DNA of 51,611 bases from Cycloclasticus sp. symbiont of Bathymodiolus heckerae. GTDB lineage: Bacteria > Pseudomonadota > Gammaproteobacteria > Methylococcales > Cycloclasticaceae. The stretch's first letter is position 1, and every line of letters starts with the position of its first letter. A program made the position numbers and the translations under genes. The notes beneath the pieces were generated by a model that did not search any database, was not told the origin of the DNA, and saw only the letters and a program-made list of their open reading frames with translations. Shown here piece by piece: positions 27,517 through 36,630 of the stretch. The stretch lies in contig LWTL01000108.1 in NCBI GenBank assembly GCA_002101235.1, forward strand, positions 1 to 51,611, written 5' to 3'.

Positions 27517-28350
27517 ATGGAAAACCTTTTATCGGAAGACATGTTTAAACACGTACAAGAACTGCTAACCGTATACGGCCTTAAAGTTATTGCCGCATTA
27601 GCTATATTCATTATCGGCAAAATGATCGCCAGAGCTATCAAGTCAGGTATCGCACGAGGAATGACAAAAGCAAAATCCGACCCTATCCTCATTTCCTTCA
27701 CAACTAATATGATTTACGCCGCGTTACTGGCATTTATCATCATCGCCGCACTTGGGCAGCTTGGCATCCAAACCACCTCTTTTATCGCTATTTTAGGTGC
27801 CGCGGGCTTAGCCATTGGTTTGGCACTTCAAGGTTCTCTTTCAAACTTTGCGGCTGGCGTACTAATGATTATTTTCAGGCCGTTTAAACAAGGTGATTTC
27901 ATTGAAGGCGCTGGTGTTTCTGGCATCGTGGAAGAAGTCCATATCTTCAATACCGTTCTACGCACAGGTGACAATAAAACCATCATCATCCCTAACGACG
28001 GTCTAATGAGTGGCAATATTATCAATTACTCAAGCAAACCAACTCGCAGGCTCGACTTGGTTATTGGCATTGGTTATGACGACGACATTAAAAAAGCTAA
28101 AGCCGTTTTAGAAGAGCTATTGAACAGTGATGAGCGTATTTTAAAAGACCCCGCGCCTACACTGGGCTTACTCGAATTGGCTGATAGCAGCGTCAATTTT
28201 GCTGTTCGCCCGTGGGTTAAATCAGCTGATTACTGGGCCGTCCACTTTGATCTTCTCGAACGCATCAAGCTACGTTTTGATGATGAAAGCATTAGCATTC
28301 CCTATCCACAGCAAGATATTCATTTACACAGTAAATCTTGTGAAAAGTAA
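27517..28350 (+). CDS. mscS: Small-conductance mechanosensitive channel MscS
   Basis: A 277-residue channel with three N-terminal helices and the Gly/Ala-rich pore helix TM3 (GAAGLAIGLALQGSLSNFAAG), followed by the beta domain FRPFKQGDFIEGAGVSGIVEEV and NDGLMSGNIINYS. It opens under membrane tension to release solutes. The length is close to E. coli MscS (286). The start is supported by GGAGA ten bases upstream. Confidence 0.93.
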   Translation: MENLLSEDMFKHVQELLTVYGLKVIAALAIFIIGKMIARAIKSGIARGMTKAKSDPILISFTTNMIYAALLAFIIIAALGQLGIQTTSFIAILGAAGLAIGLALQGSLSNFAAGVLMIIFRPFKQGDFIEGAGVSGIVEEVHIFNTVLRTGDNKTIIIPNDGLMSGNIINYSSKPTRRLDLVIGIGYDDDIKKAKAVLEELLNSDERILKDPAPTLGLLELADSSVNFAVRPWVKSADYWAVHFDLLERIKLRFDDESISIPYPQQDIHLHSKSCEK

Positions 28351-28357
28351 GTGCGGT

Positions 28358-28382
28358 AAGGGGCTAAATAATCAGCCCTTTT
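28358..28382 (+). terminator. Terminator after mscS
   Basis: GGGCT (28361-28365) and AGCCC (28374-28378) form a stem around AAATAATC, extended by a G-T and two A-T pairs, with TTTT after it. It starts eight bases after the mscS stop. Confidence 0.7.
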
Positions 28383-28416
28383 GAATTTTCGAAATAGCGA
28401 TATATGTAAGAATATA

Positions 28417-28445
28417 TTGATTTTTTTCGTTAATTTCACTATCTT
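28417..28445 (+). promoter_or_regulatory. Candidate sodB promoter
   Basis: TTGATT (28417-28422) and TATCTT (28440-28445) are 17 bases apart and would start transcription near 28452. A TTGCGC/TATAAA pair nearer the gene would leave almost no leader, so it is less likely. Confidence 0.35.
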
Positions 28446-28502
28446 GAAGCACCTGTTTTCTCTTGCGCATAGCGCATAACACTATATAAAAGGCACATTA
28501 TC

Positions 28503-29075
28503 ATGGCACATGAACTACCAGCTCTACCTTATGCAATTGATGCATTAGAACCTCATATTTCTAAAGAAACGCTAGAATTTCACCACGGCAAACACCATGC
28601 AACTTACGTTACTAAGTTAAATGGCATGATTGGCGGAACAGAATTTGAAAACTCTAGCCTTGAAGATATCGTTAAAAATTCTTCTGGTCCTGTTTTCAAC
28701 AATGCAGCTCAAATCTGGAACCACACTTTTTACTGGAACTGCTTAACACCAAATACTACTGAAGCGTCTGGTGACTTATTAGCTGCCATTAACGGCGCTT
28801 ACGGTTCTTTTGATGCATTCAAAGCTGAGTTTACCGACAAATCTGTTAACTTATTTGGCGCTGGCTGGTGCTGGTTGGTTAAAAATGCAGACGGTTCACT
28901 TGAAATCGTTCAAACATTTAATGCGGGTACGCCATTAACATCAGGCCAAACACCTTTATTAACATGTGACGTTTGGGAACATGCTTACTACATTGATTGC
29001 CGCAACGCACGTCCTGCTTACATGGACAAGTTTTGGGCATTAGTTAACTGGGACTTCGTAGCGTCAAACCTATAA
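28503..29075 (+). CDS. sodB: Iron superoxide dismutase
   Basis: A 190-residue cytoplasmic enzyme that dismutates superoxide. Metal ligands are His27, His74 (IWNHTFYW), Asp156 and His160 ([11 protein letters not shown]). Gln70 in NNAAQIWN is the position that marks Fe- rather than Mn-type enzymes. The length is near E. coli SodB (193). It stands as a single gene between a terminator and a bidirectional terminator. Confidence 0.96.
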   Translation: MAHELPALPYAIDALEPHISKETLEFHHGKHHATYVTKLNGMIGGTEFENSSLEDIVKNSSGPVFNNAAQIWNHTFYWNCLTPNTTEASGDLLAAINGAYGSFDAFKAEFTDKSVNLFGAGWCWLVKNADGSLEIVQTFNAGTPLTSGQTPLLTCDVWEHAYYIDCRNARPAYMDKFWALVNWDFVASNL

Positions 29076-29092
29076 AACTCACGTTCTAAAAC

Positions 29093-29122
29093 AAAAAAGG
29101 CGCTCTATTGAGCGCCTTTTTT
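29093..29122. terminator. Bidirectional terminator between sodB and the PerM-like gene
   Basis: AAAAAAGGCGCTC and GAGCGCCTTTTTT pair perfectly around TATT. The A and T runs on both sides let it end transcripts from both convergent genes. Confidence 0.92.
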
Positions 29123-29141
29123 GTGCCTGTTATTTCAATGT

Positions 29142-30188
29142 TCACATTTTCGTATACAACTCACTGCTCTTATATTGCGTATTAAGGTGCACCAATAAAA
29201 CCAACAGTACCGCCGCTACTGGCAACGCCAATAACACACCTGTAAAGCCAAATAATTGCCCGCCGGCCATCACTGCAAAAATAACAGCAACAGGGTGTAA
29301 GCCAATTTTATCCCCCACCAACACTGGTGTTAACACAACGCTCTCTAATACTTGAACAACAGTAAACACAATTAATATCGCCAAAATACCACTGCCATCA
29401 TGTAGCTGAAACACAGATGCTGAACACGCCAACACAAGGCCAATAATTAAACCTAAATACGGAACAAAGCTTACCAAGCCTAAAATTAGACTTATAAGCA
29501 GGGCAAACTCTAAACCTGCTAAAGAAAAGCCAATATAGTAAGCAATTGCCAAACACAGCATGACAATAACTTGACCCTTAAAAAAAGCGGCTAAAACAGC
29601 ATCGATCTCTTGTGTGATGATTGTTAGTTTAGCTTCCATCTTTCGAGGAAAAGCACCGTGTATTTTTTCAACCATCACCGCCCAGTCACGTAGAAAGTAG
29701 AAACTAACCACCGGAATAAGAACAAGCGTCGCGAGACCCGATAAGAACGCCATTCCCGACGAGGTAATTGAACCTAATACGCCAACCGCAATTTGACCTG
29801 CTCCACCTAAATTATCTTTAAGCGTCTGCTGTAATTGGCCACCATCCACATCCCCCAAGCTACTCAGCCTCACTTGTAACCAAGGCAATACCGTTTGTTT
29901 AACCCATGCAATAATTTCAGGAAGTTTCTCTACCAATGCTGATATTTGCTGCTCTATCAAAGGCACTAAAACAATAACCACCGCTGTTAAGCTAGAAAAA
30001 ATAACTGCAAATACTAATGTAACCGCTAGCGTTCTTGACCACTTACGCTCTTCTAACCAGTTCACTAATGGATTACCTAAATAAGCCAGTAAACCCGCAC
30101 TTAAAAATGGCATTAGAATCGGTGACAATAAATAAGTCAGCCCAACAATAATGACAAAAATTAACGCGTATTTATTCTCGTTGCTCAT
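29142..30188 (-). CDS. perM: PerM / AI-2E-family membrane transporter
   Basis: A 348-residue protein with about eight membrane helices: two near the N terminus, a long amphipathic stretch with LPEIIAWVKQTVLPWLQVRL, then helices with LVSFVPYLGLIIGLVLA, VVLTPVLVGDKIGLHPVAVI and the C-terminal FTGVLLALPVAAVLLVLL. The family includes TqsA exporters and Na+/H+ antiporters, so the substrate cannot be assigned. It is the last gene of the minus-strand set with the CDP-alcohol transferase and DUF2066. Confidence 0.85.
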   Translation of the reverse strand: MSNENKYALIFVIIVGLTYLLSPILMPFLSAGLLAYLGNPLVNWLEERKWSRTLAVTLVFAVIFSSLTAVVIVLVPLIEQQISALVEKLPEIIAWVKQTVLPWLQVRLSSLGDVDGGQLQQTLKDNLGGAGQIAVGVLGSITSSGMAFLSGLATLVLIPVVSFYFLRDWAVMVEKIHGAFPRKMEAKLTIITQEIDAVLAAFFKGQVIVMLCLAIAYYIGFSLAGLEFALLISLILGLVSFVPYLGLIIGLVLACSASVFQLHDGSGILAILIVFTVVQVLESVVLTPVLVGDKIGLHPVAVIFAVMAGGQLFGFTGVLLALPVAAVLLVLLVHLNTQYKSSELYTKM

Positions 30189-30189
30189 G

Positions 30190-30744
30190 CTATCCCTTTG
30201 TTTTAATATCCCAAGCTTTCAAGCTCCAGACCCATATATATTCTAAACCACTAATCGCTGTTGTCGCCGCAACTGAATACAGGGCAAAGCCCAACCAATC
30301 GGGTGAAATACCAACAAGGCCTTGGCTGGCTATCAGCATGACCAAGTAGACTATTTGAAACGCTGTATTTAATTTACTGGAAAAAGGCGGGTCACCATGA
30401 AACTCTTCAAACATAAAGTGATATATCAGCGCACCAAAAGCAACAATCAAATCACGCACCAGAATCAGGGCAAACAACCAAGTTGGTACCAAACCAATAA
30501 AAACACAAACAAAGAAACAAGATACTAGCAACAACTTATCTGCTAATGGATCTAAAAAAGAGCCTAGCTGGCTACTCCATTCGTAACGCTTTGCCAAAAA
30601 GCCATCTAATGCATCCGACAAACCAGCAACAACAAATAGTACTAAACTTAGCGTATAGCGCTCATTTAGTAAAAAATAAACAATCGGCGCAACAAGAAGA
30701 ATCCTTATAACGCTAATGACATTTGGGATATCTTTTCTAGTCAA
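30190..30744 (-). CDS. CDP-alcohol phosphatidyltransferase (PgsA-like)
   Basis: A 184-residue membrane enzyme. The catalytic signature D-x2-D-G-x2-A-K-R ... G-x3-D-x3-D is present in SDALDGFLAKR and GSFLDPLADK. It transfers a phosphatidyl group from CDP-diacylglycerol; related enzymes make phosphatidylglycerol phosphate or cardiolipin. The size suits PgsA, but a paralog is possible since pgsA is usually beside uvrC. It overlaps the DUF2066 gene by four bases and precedes perM by one. Confidence 0.85.
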   Translation of the reverse strand: MTRKDIPNVISVIRILLVAPIVYFLLNERYTLSLVLFVVAGLSDALDGFLAKRYEWSSQLGSFLDPLADKLLLVSCFFVCVFIGLVPTWLFALILVRDLIVAFGALIYHFMFEEFHGDPPFSSKLNTAFQIVYLVMLIASQGLVGISPDWLGFALYSVAATTAISGLEYIWVWSLKAWDIKTKG

Positions 30745-31820
30745 TTATTTGCCCGATAAAAAAGTTTTTCAGGTGCTCTTTGCGCTGGCAACTGTTGCAA
30801 ATCAATCGGGTTATAAATTGCCTGCTGCGGTGCAAAATCAGGAGTGAGCACGTTATTTAAGGTAATGACATCTTTTAGTGCTTTGCCATCCCCAGACACC
30901 TCCAGTTCTAAAGTCACTTTATTGTCCATCAACTGCCCCCAGCTCAACTTTTTCACCCTATCCAACGAAGACAAATAGCGCGTCACTTGAACAAAGCTTT
31001 CCAAGTTATTCACACCACTTACTTCCATAATCAGCTGGCTTTTTGTTACTGCACCGTAAGGCGCATAAATATCGGCTAAATTCTCAGCCAATTGTGAAAA
31101 CGCGAGTTGAAAAGCACCTTTCTTACTGTTTGACTGAGCCACACCCGTGTATCGCCCTTCATTATTTATGAGCGTCCAATTAAAACGATAACGATTCGTT
31201 CCACTTTTTAATAATTGAGCAAATATAACGTATTTAGCGCCATAGCGAGTCGACGCCCGCTGTATCTGCTCAGGAAAGCCAGCCCACACATCGTTAAAAC
31301 CTATACTCCGTTGATCTTCAAGGTCAAGAAGAGGCAATGTAATGACCAACCCCGAATCTACAGCTGCTTGTTGAAGCACCGCAGCCAACCCCTTCTGCTC
31401 TGTGTTGACTAGGTATCGTTTGCCATCATCAACCGCAAGCCATAATAATACATCTGGACGGTTAGCACCCCAAACTGGCACATCAAACTGGCTCAACACC
31501 CTATCAAGAGCCGCCTTTTGGAAACTCACCGTTAGCCAAAAGCCTACCTGTTCATCGTCCCTTTTTTTGTACTGGAACTGTTCAACGTACGCACTAACAT
31601 TCGATAATGCTGATCGTAACTGCACATTACCCAACGTACTCTTTCTCCCAGACACTTTAACAACAACCTTCTTAAGCGCTTCGCTGATAGCGGCATTGCG
31701 AACTGCTTGAGATTGATTTTCCACTGGAACCGACGCACTGTATAAGCCGCCCACCTGAACTGCATACAGCGGCAGTGCCAACAAGAACAAAGCAAAGCCC
31801 ACCAAATAACGTATCACCAC
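30741..31820 (-). CDS. DUF2066 exported protein
   Basis: A 359-residue protein whose family lies next to purM in many gammaproteobacteria; function unknown. I place the start at GTG 31820, nine bases after GAGGGG, giving a clear signal peptide (VIRYLVGFALFLLALPLYA). An ATG at 31850 is in frame, but the predicted transcript begins near 31847, so it could not be used. Domain features include NAAISEALKKVVVKVSGR and ASTRYGAKYVIFAQLL. Confidence 0.75.
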   Translation of the reverse strand: MVIRYLVGFALFLLALPLYAVQVGGLYSASVPVENQSQAVRNAAISEALKKVVVKVSGRKSTLGNVQLRSALSNVSAYVEQFQYKKRDDEQVGFWLTVSFQKAALDRVLSQFDVPVWGANRPDVLLWLAVDDGKRYLVNTEQKGLAAVLQQAAVDSGLVITLPLLDLEDQRSIGFNDVWAGFPEQIQRASTRYGAKYVIFAQLLKSGTNRYRFNWTLINNEGRYTGVAQSNSKKGAFQLAFSQLAENLADIYAPYGAVTKSQLIMEVSGVNNLESFVQVTRYLSSLDRVKKLSWGQLMDNKVTLELEVSGDGKALKDVITLNNVLTPDFAPQQAIYNPIDLQQLPAQRAPEKLFYRANN

Positions 31821-31853
31821 ACTCAAACACCCCTCATTTACATACGCCATAGC

Positions 31854-31881
31854 ATAATATAGTTAGCCCTATTACTGCCAA
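31854..31881 (-). promoter_or_regulatory. DUF2066 operon promoter
   Basis: On the minus strand TTGGCA (31881-31876) and TATTAT (31859-31854) are 16 bases apart. Transcription would start near 31847, just inside the upstream ATG. Confidence 0.55.
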
Positions 31882-31903
31882 CAATTAACTCAACTGATAT
31901 AAT
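31875..31903 (+). promoter_or_regulatory. purM promoter
   Basis: CTGCCA (31875-31880) lies 17 bases before an extended -10, TGATATAAT (TATAAT at 31898-31903). The -35 overlaps the opposite-strand -35 of the DUF2066 promoter by five bases. No PurR-type box was seen. Confidence 0.6.
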
Positions 31904-31934
31904 CTTACTTTTTATAACCCTGCAGATACTTATT

Positions 31935-32972
31935 TTGAGCGATTCCGAAAAGAGCCTAAGCTATAAAGACGCTGGTGTTGATATTGATGCCGGCGCACAA
32001 CTTGTAGAGCGCATTAAACCCGTTGCAAAACGCACTCAACGCGCTGGCGTTATGTCCGGCCTTGGTGGTTTTGGCTCGTTATTTGAACTGCCGCTAGATC
32101 GCTATAAAAAACCTGTTCTTGTCTCCGGCACAGATGGCGTCGGCACAAAGCTTAAGCTCGCGATGATGCTTAACAAGCACGATACTATTGGCATCGACTT
32201 AGTCGCTATGTGTGTGAACGACATTATCGTCACCGGTGCTGAACCACTATTCTTCTTGGATTATTACGCTACTGGAAAGCTCAATATTGACGTTGCTAGC
32301 GATGTAATTACTGGCATTGGTACTGGCTGTGAGTTAGCCGGAGCGGCACTAGTTGGTGGCGAAACTGCCGAAATGCCCGGTATGTACGAAGGTGAAGATT
32401 ATGATCTTGCCGGCTTCAGTGTGGGTATCGTTGAAAAAGAAAACATTATCGATGGCTCAGCCGTTGCCGCTGGTGATGTTCTCATCGGGCTAGCTTCGTC
32501 TGGCGCACATTCAAATGGTTATTCACTCATCCGCAAAGTGATTGAATTACAAAATGACCTTAATCAAACCATCGACGGCAAACCCCTCGCCGAGGCATTG
32601 CTTGAACCAACCAGAATTTATGTTAAATCATTATTAGATTTAATCAGCAAACATCCTATTCATGCACTTGCTCACATTACCGGTGGCGGCATTACTGAAA
32701 ACTTACCTCGCGTACTCCCTGATAATACCGTCGCTAATGTTAAATTAGGTAGCTGGCCAACGCCTGCCTTATTCGACTGGCTGCAAGAAGAGGGGAATAT
32801 CAGTGATGATGAAATGCTTAAAACATTTAATTGCGGCATTGGCATGGTGGTCTGTGTTGCCTCAAAAGATGCCGACGCTGTCCTTGCCCAATTGAAAACT
32901 AGCGGTGAATCTGCCTTTATTATTGGCGACATTTCTCCAGCCGATGGCGAGCCCTGCGTTAACTACGTCTAA
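31935..32972 (+). CDS. purM: Phosphoribosylformylglycinamidine cyclo-ligase
   Basis: A 345-residue ATP-dependent enzyme closing the imidazole ring (FGAM to AIR). Characteristic blocks are [46 protein letters not shown] and [20 protein letters not shown]. The start is TTG, chosen because [13 protein letters not shown] aligns with the E. coli N terminus and no ATG fits. There is no clear Shine-Dalgarno. purN follows six bases after the stop. Confidence 0.97.
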   Translation: MSDSEKSLSYKDAGVDIDAGAQLVERIKPVAKRTQRAGVMSGLGGFGSLFELPLDRYKKPVLVSGTDGVGTKLKLAMMLNKHDTIGIDLVAMCVNDIIVTGAEPLFFLDYYATGKLNIDVASDVITGIGTGCELAGAALVGGETAEMPGMYEGEDYDLAGFSVGIVEKENIIDGSAVAAGDVLIGLASSGAHSNGYSLIRKVIELQNDLNQTIDGKPLAEALLEPTRIYVKSLLDLISKHPIHALAHITGGGITENLPRVLPDNTVANVKLGSWPTPALFDWLQEEGNISDDEMLKTFNCGIGMVVCVASKDADAVLAQLKTSGESAFIIGDISPADGEPCVNYV

Positions 32973-32978
32973 GTTTTA

Positions 32979-33617
32979 ATGAGCACTAACTACCGCATTG
33001 TCGTTCTTCTATCGGGGTCAGGTACGACTCTCCAGTCGATGATAGACACCGAGCTACCTGCCAATATTTGCGCCGTGATCAGCAACAAACCGAATGCAAT
33101 GGGCCTAGCTCGCGCCGAAGAAGCATCCATTCCCACACATCTTTTAGACCATACGCTCTACTCATCTCGTGAAGCATTCGACTTTGACTTACAAGGCCTC
33201 ATCGACCAATATCAGGCAGACTTAGTCGTTTTAGCCGGCTTCATGCGCATTCTTAGTGATGGGTTTGTCAACCATTACAGTGGCCGACTCATTAACATTC
33301 ACCCTTCGTTACTGCCTAATTATAAGGGCATGCATACCCATCAGCGCGTTATGGATGAGGGCGAACCTCTTCATGGTAGTAGCGTGCACTTTGTTAATTC
33401 TGAACTAGACGGAGGGCCCGTTGTCTTACAAGCGCGGCTCCCTGTCCTGCCAAGTGACACCGTTGAGAGCCTTGAACTGCGCATTAAAACTAAAGAACAC
33501 CTCATTTACCCCACCGCCATCACTTGGCTGGCCGAAGGGCGTATTGAGCTCAAAGACAACGAGGTGTATATGGACGGAAAGAAAATGACAGGCCCTGTGG
33601 TAATGGACTACATGTAG
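32979..33617 (+). CDS. purN: Phosphoribosylglycinamide formyltransferase
   Basis: A 212-residue enzyme that transfers a formyl group from 10-formyl-THF to GAR. VVLLSGSGTTLQSM at the N terminus, ALVVLAGFMRIL-like core (residues 81-92), active-site NIHPSLLPNYKGMHTH and GSSVHFVNSELDGGPVVLQ are all present. It pairs with purM in one operon and is followed by the DUF3108 gene after nine bases. Confidence 0.95.
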   Translation: MSTNYRIVVLLSGSGTTLQSMIDTELPANICAVISNKPNAMGLARAEEASIPTHLLDHTLYSSREAFDFDLQGLIDQYQADLVVLAGFMRILSDGFVNHYSGRLINIHPSLLPNYKGMHTHQRVMDEGEPLHGSSVHFVNSELDGGPVVLQARLPVLPSDTVESLELRIKTKEHLIYPTAITWLAEGRIELKDNEVYMDGKKMTGPVVMDYM

Positions 33618-33626
33618 AATAAACAC

Positions 33627-34358
33627 ATGAAGTTATTACCATACAAGTTCAGCCGTTTTCTTTTAATTAGCTCTCTTTTCTTGGTTTCCTCAGTGACTTT
33701 CGCAGTCGACCTTATCGTTCCAACTTTTAAAGCCAACTACAAACTCAGCCACAATAATATTGAAATAGGTCGCGTTGAACTGAGTGTAAAAGCGCTTCCT
33801 GACAATCAATATCAACTCACATCCATAACGCACACCAGTGGTCTGCTTGCTTTTGTACGAGATGATGATGTCATAGAAAAAAGCCGTTTTGAAGTAGCAA
33901 CCAAAGCTTTAAGGCCACTGGCCTACCAGTACAAACAAACACTGGGCGATAATCAAAAAGATATTCGCTTAACCTTTAACTGGCAACACAACACCTTAGT
34001 CAATTCCACAAAAGGAATTGATTGGACGCTCAACATCAAAGAAGGTGTGTTAGACAAGGCGCTAATGCAAATAGCCTTAATGCTAGACTTAGAAAACCCC
34101 AGCCCTAATTTAATTTACGACATTGCAGACGGCGGAAAACTAAAGCGATACGTATTTACACCGCTTGGAACAGAAACCATCAATATCGCAGGGAAATCTT
34201 ACGAAACAGTAAAGCTCGCTAGAAAAAAAGACGATAAGCCACTCATTACCTACTATTGGTGTGCGAAATCTCTACACAATATACCGGTACTACTACAACG
34301 CGAGAAACCGTACGGCACATTCGAAATGCGCCTAATAAACGTTAAGTTTAGCGACTAA
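33627..34358 (+). CDS. DUF3108 exported protein
   Basis: A 243-residue protein with a signal peptide (MKLLPYKFSRFLLISS, cleavage near TFAVD) and a DUF3108 beta-rich body: FKANYKLSHNNIEIGRVELS, YQYKQTLGDNQKDIRL and TYYWCAKSLHNIPVLLQREK. Function unknown; it follows purN in other gammaproteobacteria too. It is convergent with dcd, with three bases between the stops. Confidence 0.8.
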   Translation: MKLLPYKFSRFLLISSLFLVSSVTFAVDLIVPTFKANYKLSHNNIEIGRVELSVKALPDNQYQLTSITHTSGLLAFVRDDDVIEKSRFEVATKALRPLAYQYKQTLGDNQKDIRLTFNWQHNTLVNSTKGIDWTLNIKEGVLDKALMQIALMLDLENPSPNLIYDIADGGKLKRYVFTPLGTETINIAGKSYETVKLARKKDDKPLITYYWCAKSLHNIPVLLQREKPYGTFEMRLINVKFSD

Positions 34359-34361
34359 ACA

Positions 34362-34928
34362 CTAAGCTTTGGGTAAGGTAACACCCGTTTGACCTTGATA
34401 TTTTCCCGCACGGTCACCGTATGATGTTTCGCATATTTCATCCGCACCAAAAAACAAAATTTGCGCCACACCTTCGTTGGCATAAATTTTTGCCGGTAAC
34501 GGCGTGGTATTTGAAAATTCCAATGTAACGTGCCCTTCCCATTCAGGCTCTAACGGCGTGACATTTACAATAATACCGCAACGCGCATATGTTGATTTAC
34601 CCAGACATATCGTCAGCACATCTCTCGGTATTCTTAAATATTCAACCGTTCTCGCTAGAGCAAAAGAGTTCGGCGGGATAATGCAGACATCTGACTTAAT
34701 ATCCACAAAACTATTCTCATCGAAGTTTTTCGGGTCGACTACCGCAGAGTTAATGTTAGTGAAAATCTTAAATTCATCGGAGCAACGAATGTCATAGCCA
34801 TAACTTGACGTGCCATAAGAAATCACACGACCTTCATCTGAGTTACGCACCTGATGCGGCTCAAACGGCTCAATCATATTATGCTCTTTCGCCATACGGC
34901 GAATCCAACCATCCGACTTAATACCCAT
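34362..34928 (-). CDS. dcd: dCTP deaminase
   Basis: A 188-residue trimeric enzyme that deaminates dCTP to dUTP for thymidylate synthesis. Visible motifs are [31 protein letters not shown] (catalytic Glu region), [20 protein letters not shown] and [12 protein letters not shown]. The length is near E. coli Dcd (193). It follows mrp by 15 bases on the same strand. Confidence 0.96.
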   Translation of the reverse strand: MGIKSDGWIRRMAKEHNMIEPFEPHQVRNSDEGRVISYGTSSYGYDIRCSDEFKIFTNINSAVVDPKNFDENSFVDIKSDVCIIPPNSFALARTVEYLRIPRDVLTICLGKSTYARCGIIVNVTPLEPEWEGHVTLEFSNTTPLPAKIYANEGVAQILFFGADEICETSYGDRAGKYQGQTGVTLPKA

Positions 34929-34943
34929 ACTGATAAACCTTAT

Positions 34944-36029
34944 TTAATTGATAACGATATTAGGAATTTTGCCACTGAAGTCTTTTGCTTTAACAGACAA
35001 GGAAGCCGCCAACTTTCTAGCCATTCCGCGATAAAGGCCAGATATTTGACTGTCTGGATCAGCAGCAACGGTTGGTGTGCCCGAATCCGTACTCATGCGA
35101 ATAGACAAATCTAGCGGCAATGCGCCCAAAAATTCTATATCGTATTCTTTCGCCATCGCTTCACCACCACCTTGTCCAAAAATAGCTTCTTCATGCTGAC
35201 AATTTGAACAAATATGTAGGCTCATGTTTTCTATTAAACCCAACACCGGAATATCCACTTTTTCGAACATTTTCAGCCCCTTCTTCGCGTCAATTAACGC
35301 AATATCTTGCGGCGTTGTCACGATCACAGATCCTGTCACAGGAACCGTTTGCGCTAAAGTTAAATGAATATCACCCGTGCCTGGTGGCATATCAATAATT
35401 AAATAATCCAAATCATCCCAATTTGTATCATTCAATAACTGCCCTAACGCTTGCGTTACCATTGGGCCTCGTAAAATCATCGGGGTATCTTCGTCTACTA
35501 AGAAGCCTACTGACATCACCTGTAAACCGTGTCCTTCCATCGGCTCAATCGTACGACCATCTGGCGAACCAGGGCGACCAGTAATGCCCAACATTGTTGG
35601 CTGGCTCGGACCATAAATATCCGCATCCAGAATGCCCACTCGAGCACCTTCTGCGTGTAATGCTAACGCTAGGTTGACTGATGTCGTTGATTTGCCGACA
35701 CCGCCTTTACCTGAAGCAACAGCGATCATATTCTTCACGCCATTCATCAGCTTAATACCTTTTTGAGCTGCATGAGGTTTTACGTCCCAAGCAATTGTTA
35801 CCGCTGCGCTTTTAATCCCATCGAGTTCCAACAAATGCTCGCTAACCGCAGTAGCTAATTCGTCCTTAATGCCTGCCGCTGGGTAACCTAGTACAACTTC
35901 AAGTGTCAACTCACCATTAACTAAAGTAAGGTTTTTCAACGCTTTACTCGACACGATGCTCTTACCTGTCAACGGGTCAATAAATTCTTTTAAATGCTGC
36001 TCTATATTTGCTACTGATAACTCGCTCAT
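34944..36029 (-). CDS. mrp: Mrp/ApbC Fe-S cluster carrier ATPase
   Basis: A 361-residue P-loop NTPase that carries Fe-S clusters. The N-terminal MIP18-like domain (ANIEQHLKEFIDPLTGKSIV) is followed by deviant Walker A ASGKGGVGKSTTSVNLALAL and the C-terminal cluster-binding CSNC in LHICSNCQHEE. The frame is open six codons further, but ATG 36029 has GGAG seven bases upstream. dcd follows. Confidence 0.94.
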   Translation of the reverse strand: MSELSVANIEQHLKEFIDPLTGKSIVSSKALKNLTLVNGELTLEVVLGYPAAGIKDELATAVSEHLLELDGIKSAAVTIAWDVKPHAAQKGIKLMNGVKNMIAVASGKGGVGKSTTSVNLALALHAEGARVGILDADIYGPSQPTMLGITGRPGSPDGRTIEPMEGHGLQVMSVGFLVDEDTPMILRGPMVTQALGQLLNDTNWDDLDYLIIDMPPGTGDIHLTLAQTVPVTGSVIVTTPQDIALIDAKKGLKMFEKVDIPVLGLIENMSLHICSNCQHEEAIFGQGGGEAMAKEYDIEFLGALPLDLSIRMSTDSGTPTVAADPDSQISGLYRGMARKLAASLSVKAKDFSGKIPNIVIN

Positions 36030-36097
36030 TTTTGCTCCAATTTGCAATGAAAGGGCCCTGCTTCATACTTAAGGTCCCGTGCGATAAAACGGTGTAT

Positions 36098-36126
36098 TTT
36101 ATACGTTTATCATCTACTTTGGTTAA
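36098..36126 (-). promoter_or_regulatory. mrp promoter
   Basis: Minus-strand TTAACC (36126-36121) and TATAAA (36103-36098) are 17 bases apart. They would start transcription near 36091, about 60 bases before the mrp ATG. Confidence 0.5.
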
Positions 36127-36273
36127 CTTTAGACACCATCCAAACCTGTTGATGATCACACTAACAAACAAAGCAGCTTTCCGACTCTTTAAAAAGCGAC
36201 CAATACCCTTTAAAATAAATTGAATGTCACCCAGCGCCAAACTTTACGAGCACTCACAACATTAAGGACAATT

Positions 36274-36453
36274 ATGAAGACAATTAAAAAAATCACATTA
36301 AGCACACTAGCAGCGGCATTCTTACTATCGCTCACAGCGTGTGCCCCAGAAGTTGGCAGCGAAGCATGGTGCACAGACATGAAAGCAAAGCCTAAAGCTG
36401 ATTGGACTGCCAATCAAACAACTGATTTTGCTAAGAGCTGCATTTTCAAATAG
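36274..36453 (+). CDS. DUF3012 small lipoprotein
   Basis: A 59-residue lipoprotein: lipobox LTAC after the signal peptide MKTIKKITLSTLAAAFLLSL, then a short mature part EVGSEAWCTDMKAKPKADWT, matching the DUF3012 family. Two further Cys in the mature part may pair. Function unknown. The ATG is chosen for AAGGA six bases upstream. It is followed by its own terminator, so it is a single-gene transcript. Confidence 0.8.
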   Translation: MKTIKKITLSTLAAAFLLSLTACAPEVGSEAWCTDMKAKPKADWTANQTTDFAKSCIFK

Positions 36454-36477
36454 CCCAGAATTCAAAAGAAACCAACG

Positions 36478-36504
36478 AAGCGAGCCCTCATGGCTCGCTT
36501 TTTT
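36478..36504 (+). terminator. Terminator after the DUF3012 lipoprotein gene
   Basis: AAGCGAGCC and GGCTCGCTT form a nine-pair stem around CTCAT, followed by a T run. Confidence 0.9.
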
Positions 36505-36630
36505 ACTTTTAAAGCCTTGCTTTTCGCCTAATCGTTCCTGTTTTAAACCTTAATATATGGGACAATATCGTCTATAAATCAATCTCTTATAGCCCCTTAT
36601 CTTCGCTAGCGACCAACGCACCAACGTTTT

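Noticed and set aside
28463..28490. TTGCGC/TATAAA as the sodB promoter
   Set aside because: Transcription would begin about six bases before the ATG, leaving no room for a ribosome binding site.
31821..31850. ATG at 31850 as the start of the DUF2066 protein
   Set aside because: The predicted transcript starts near 31847, and the GTG at 31820 has GAGGGG upstream and yields a proper signal peptide.
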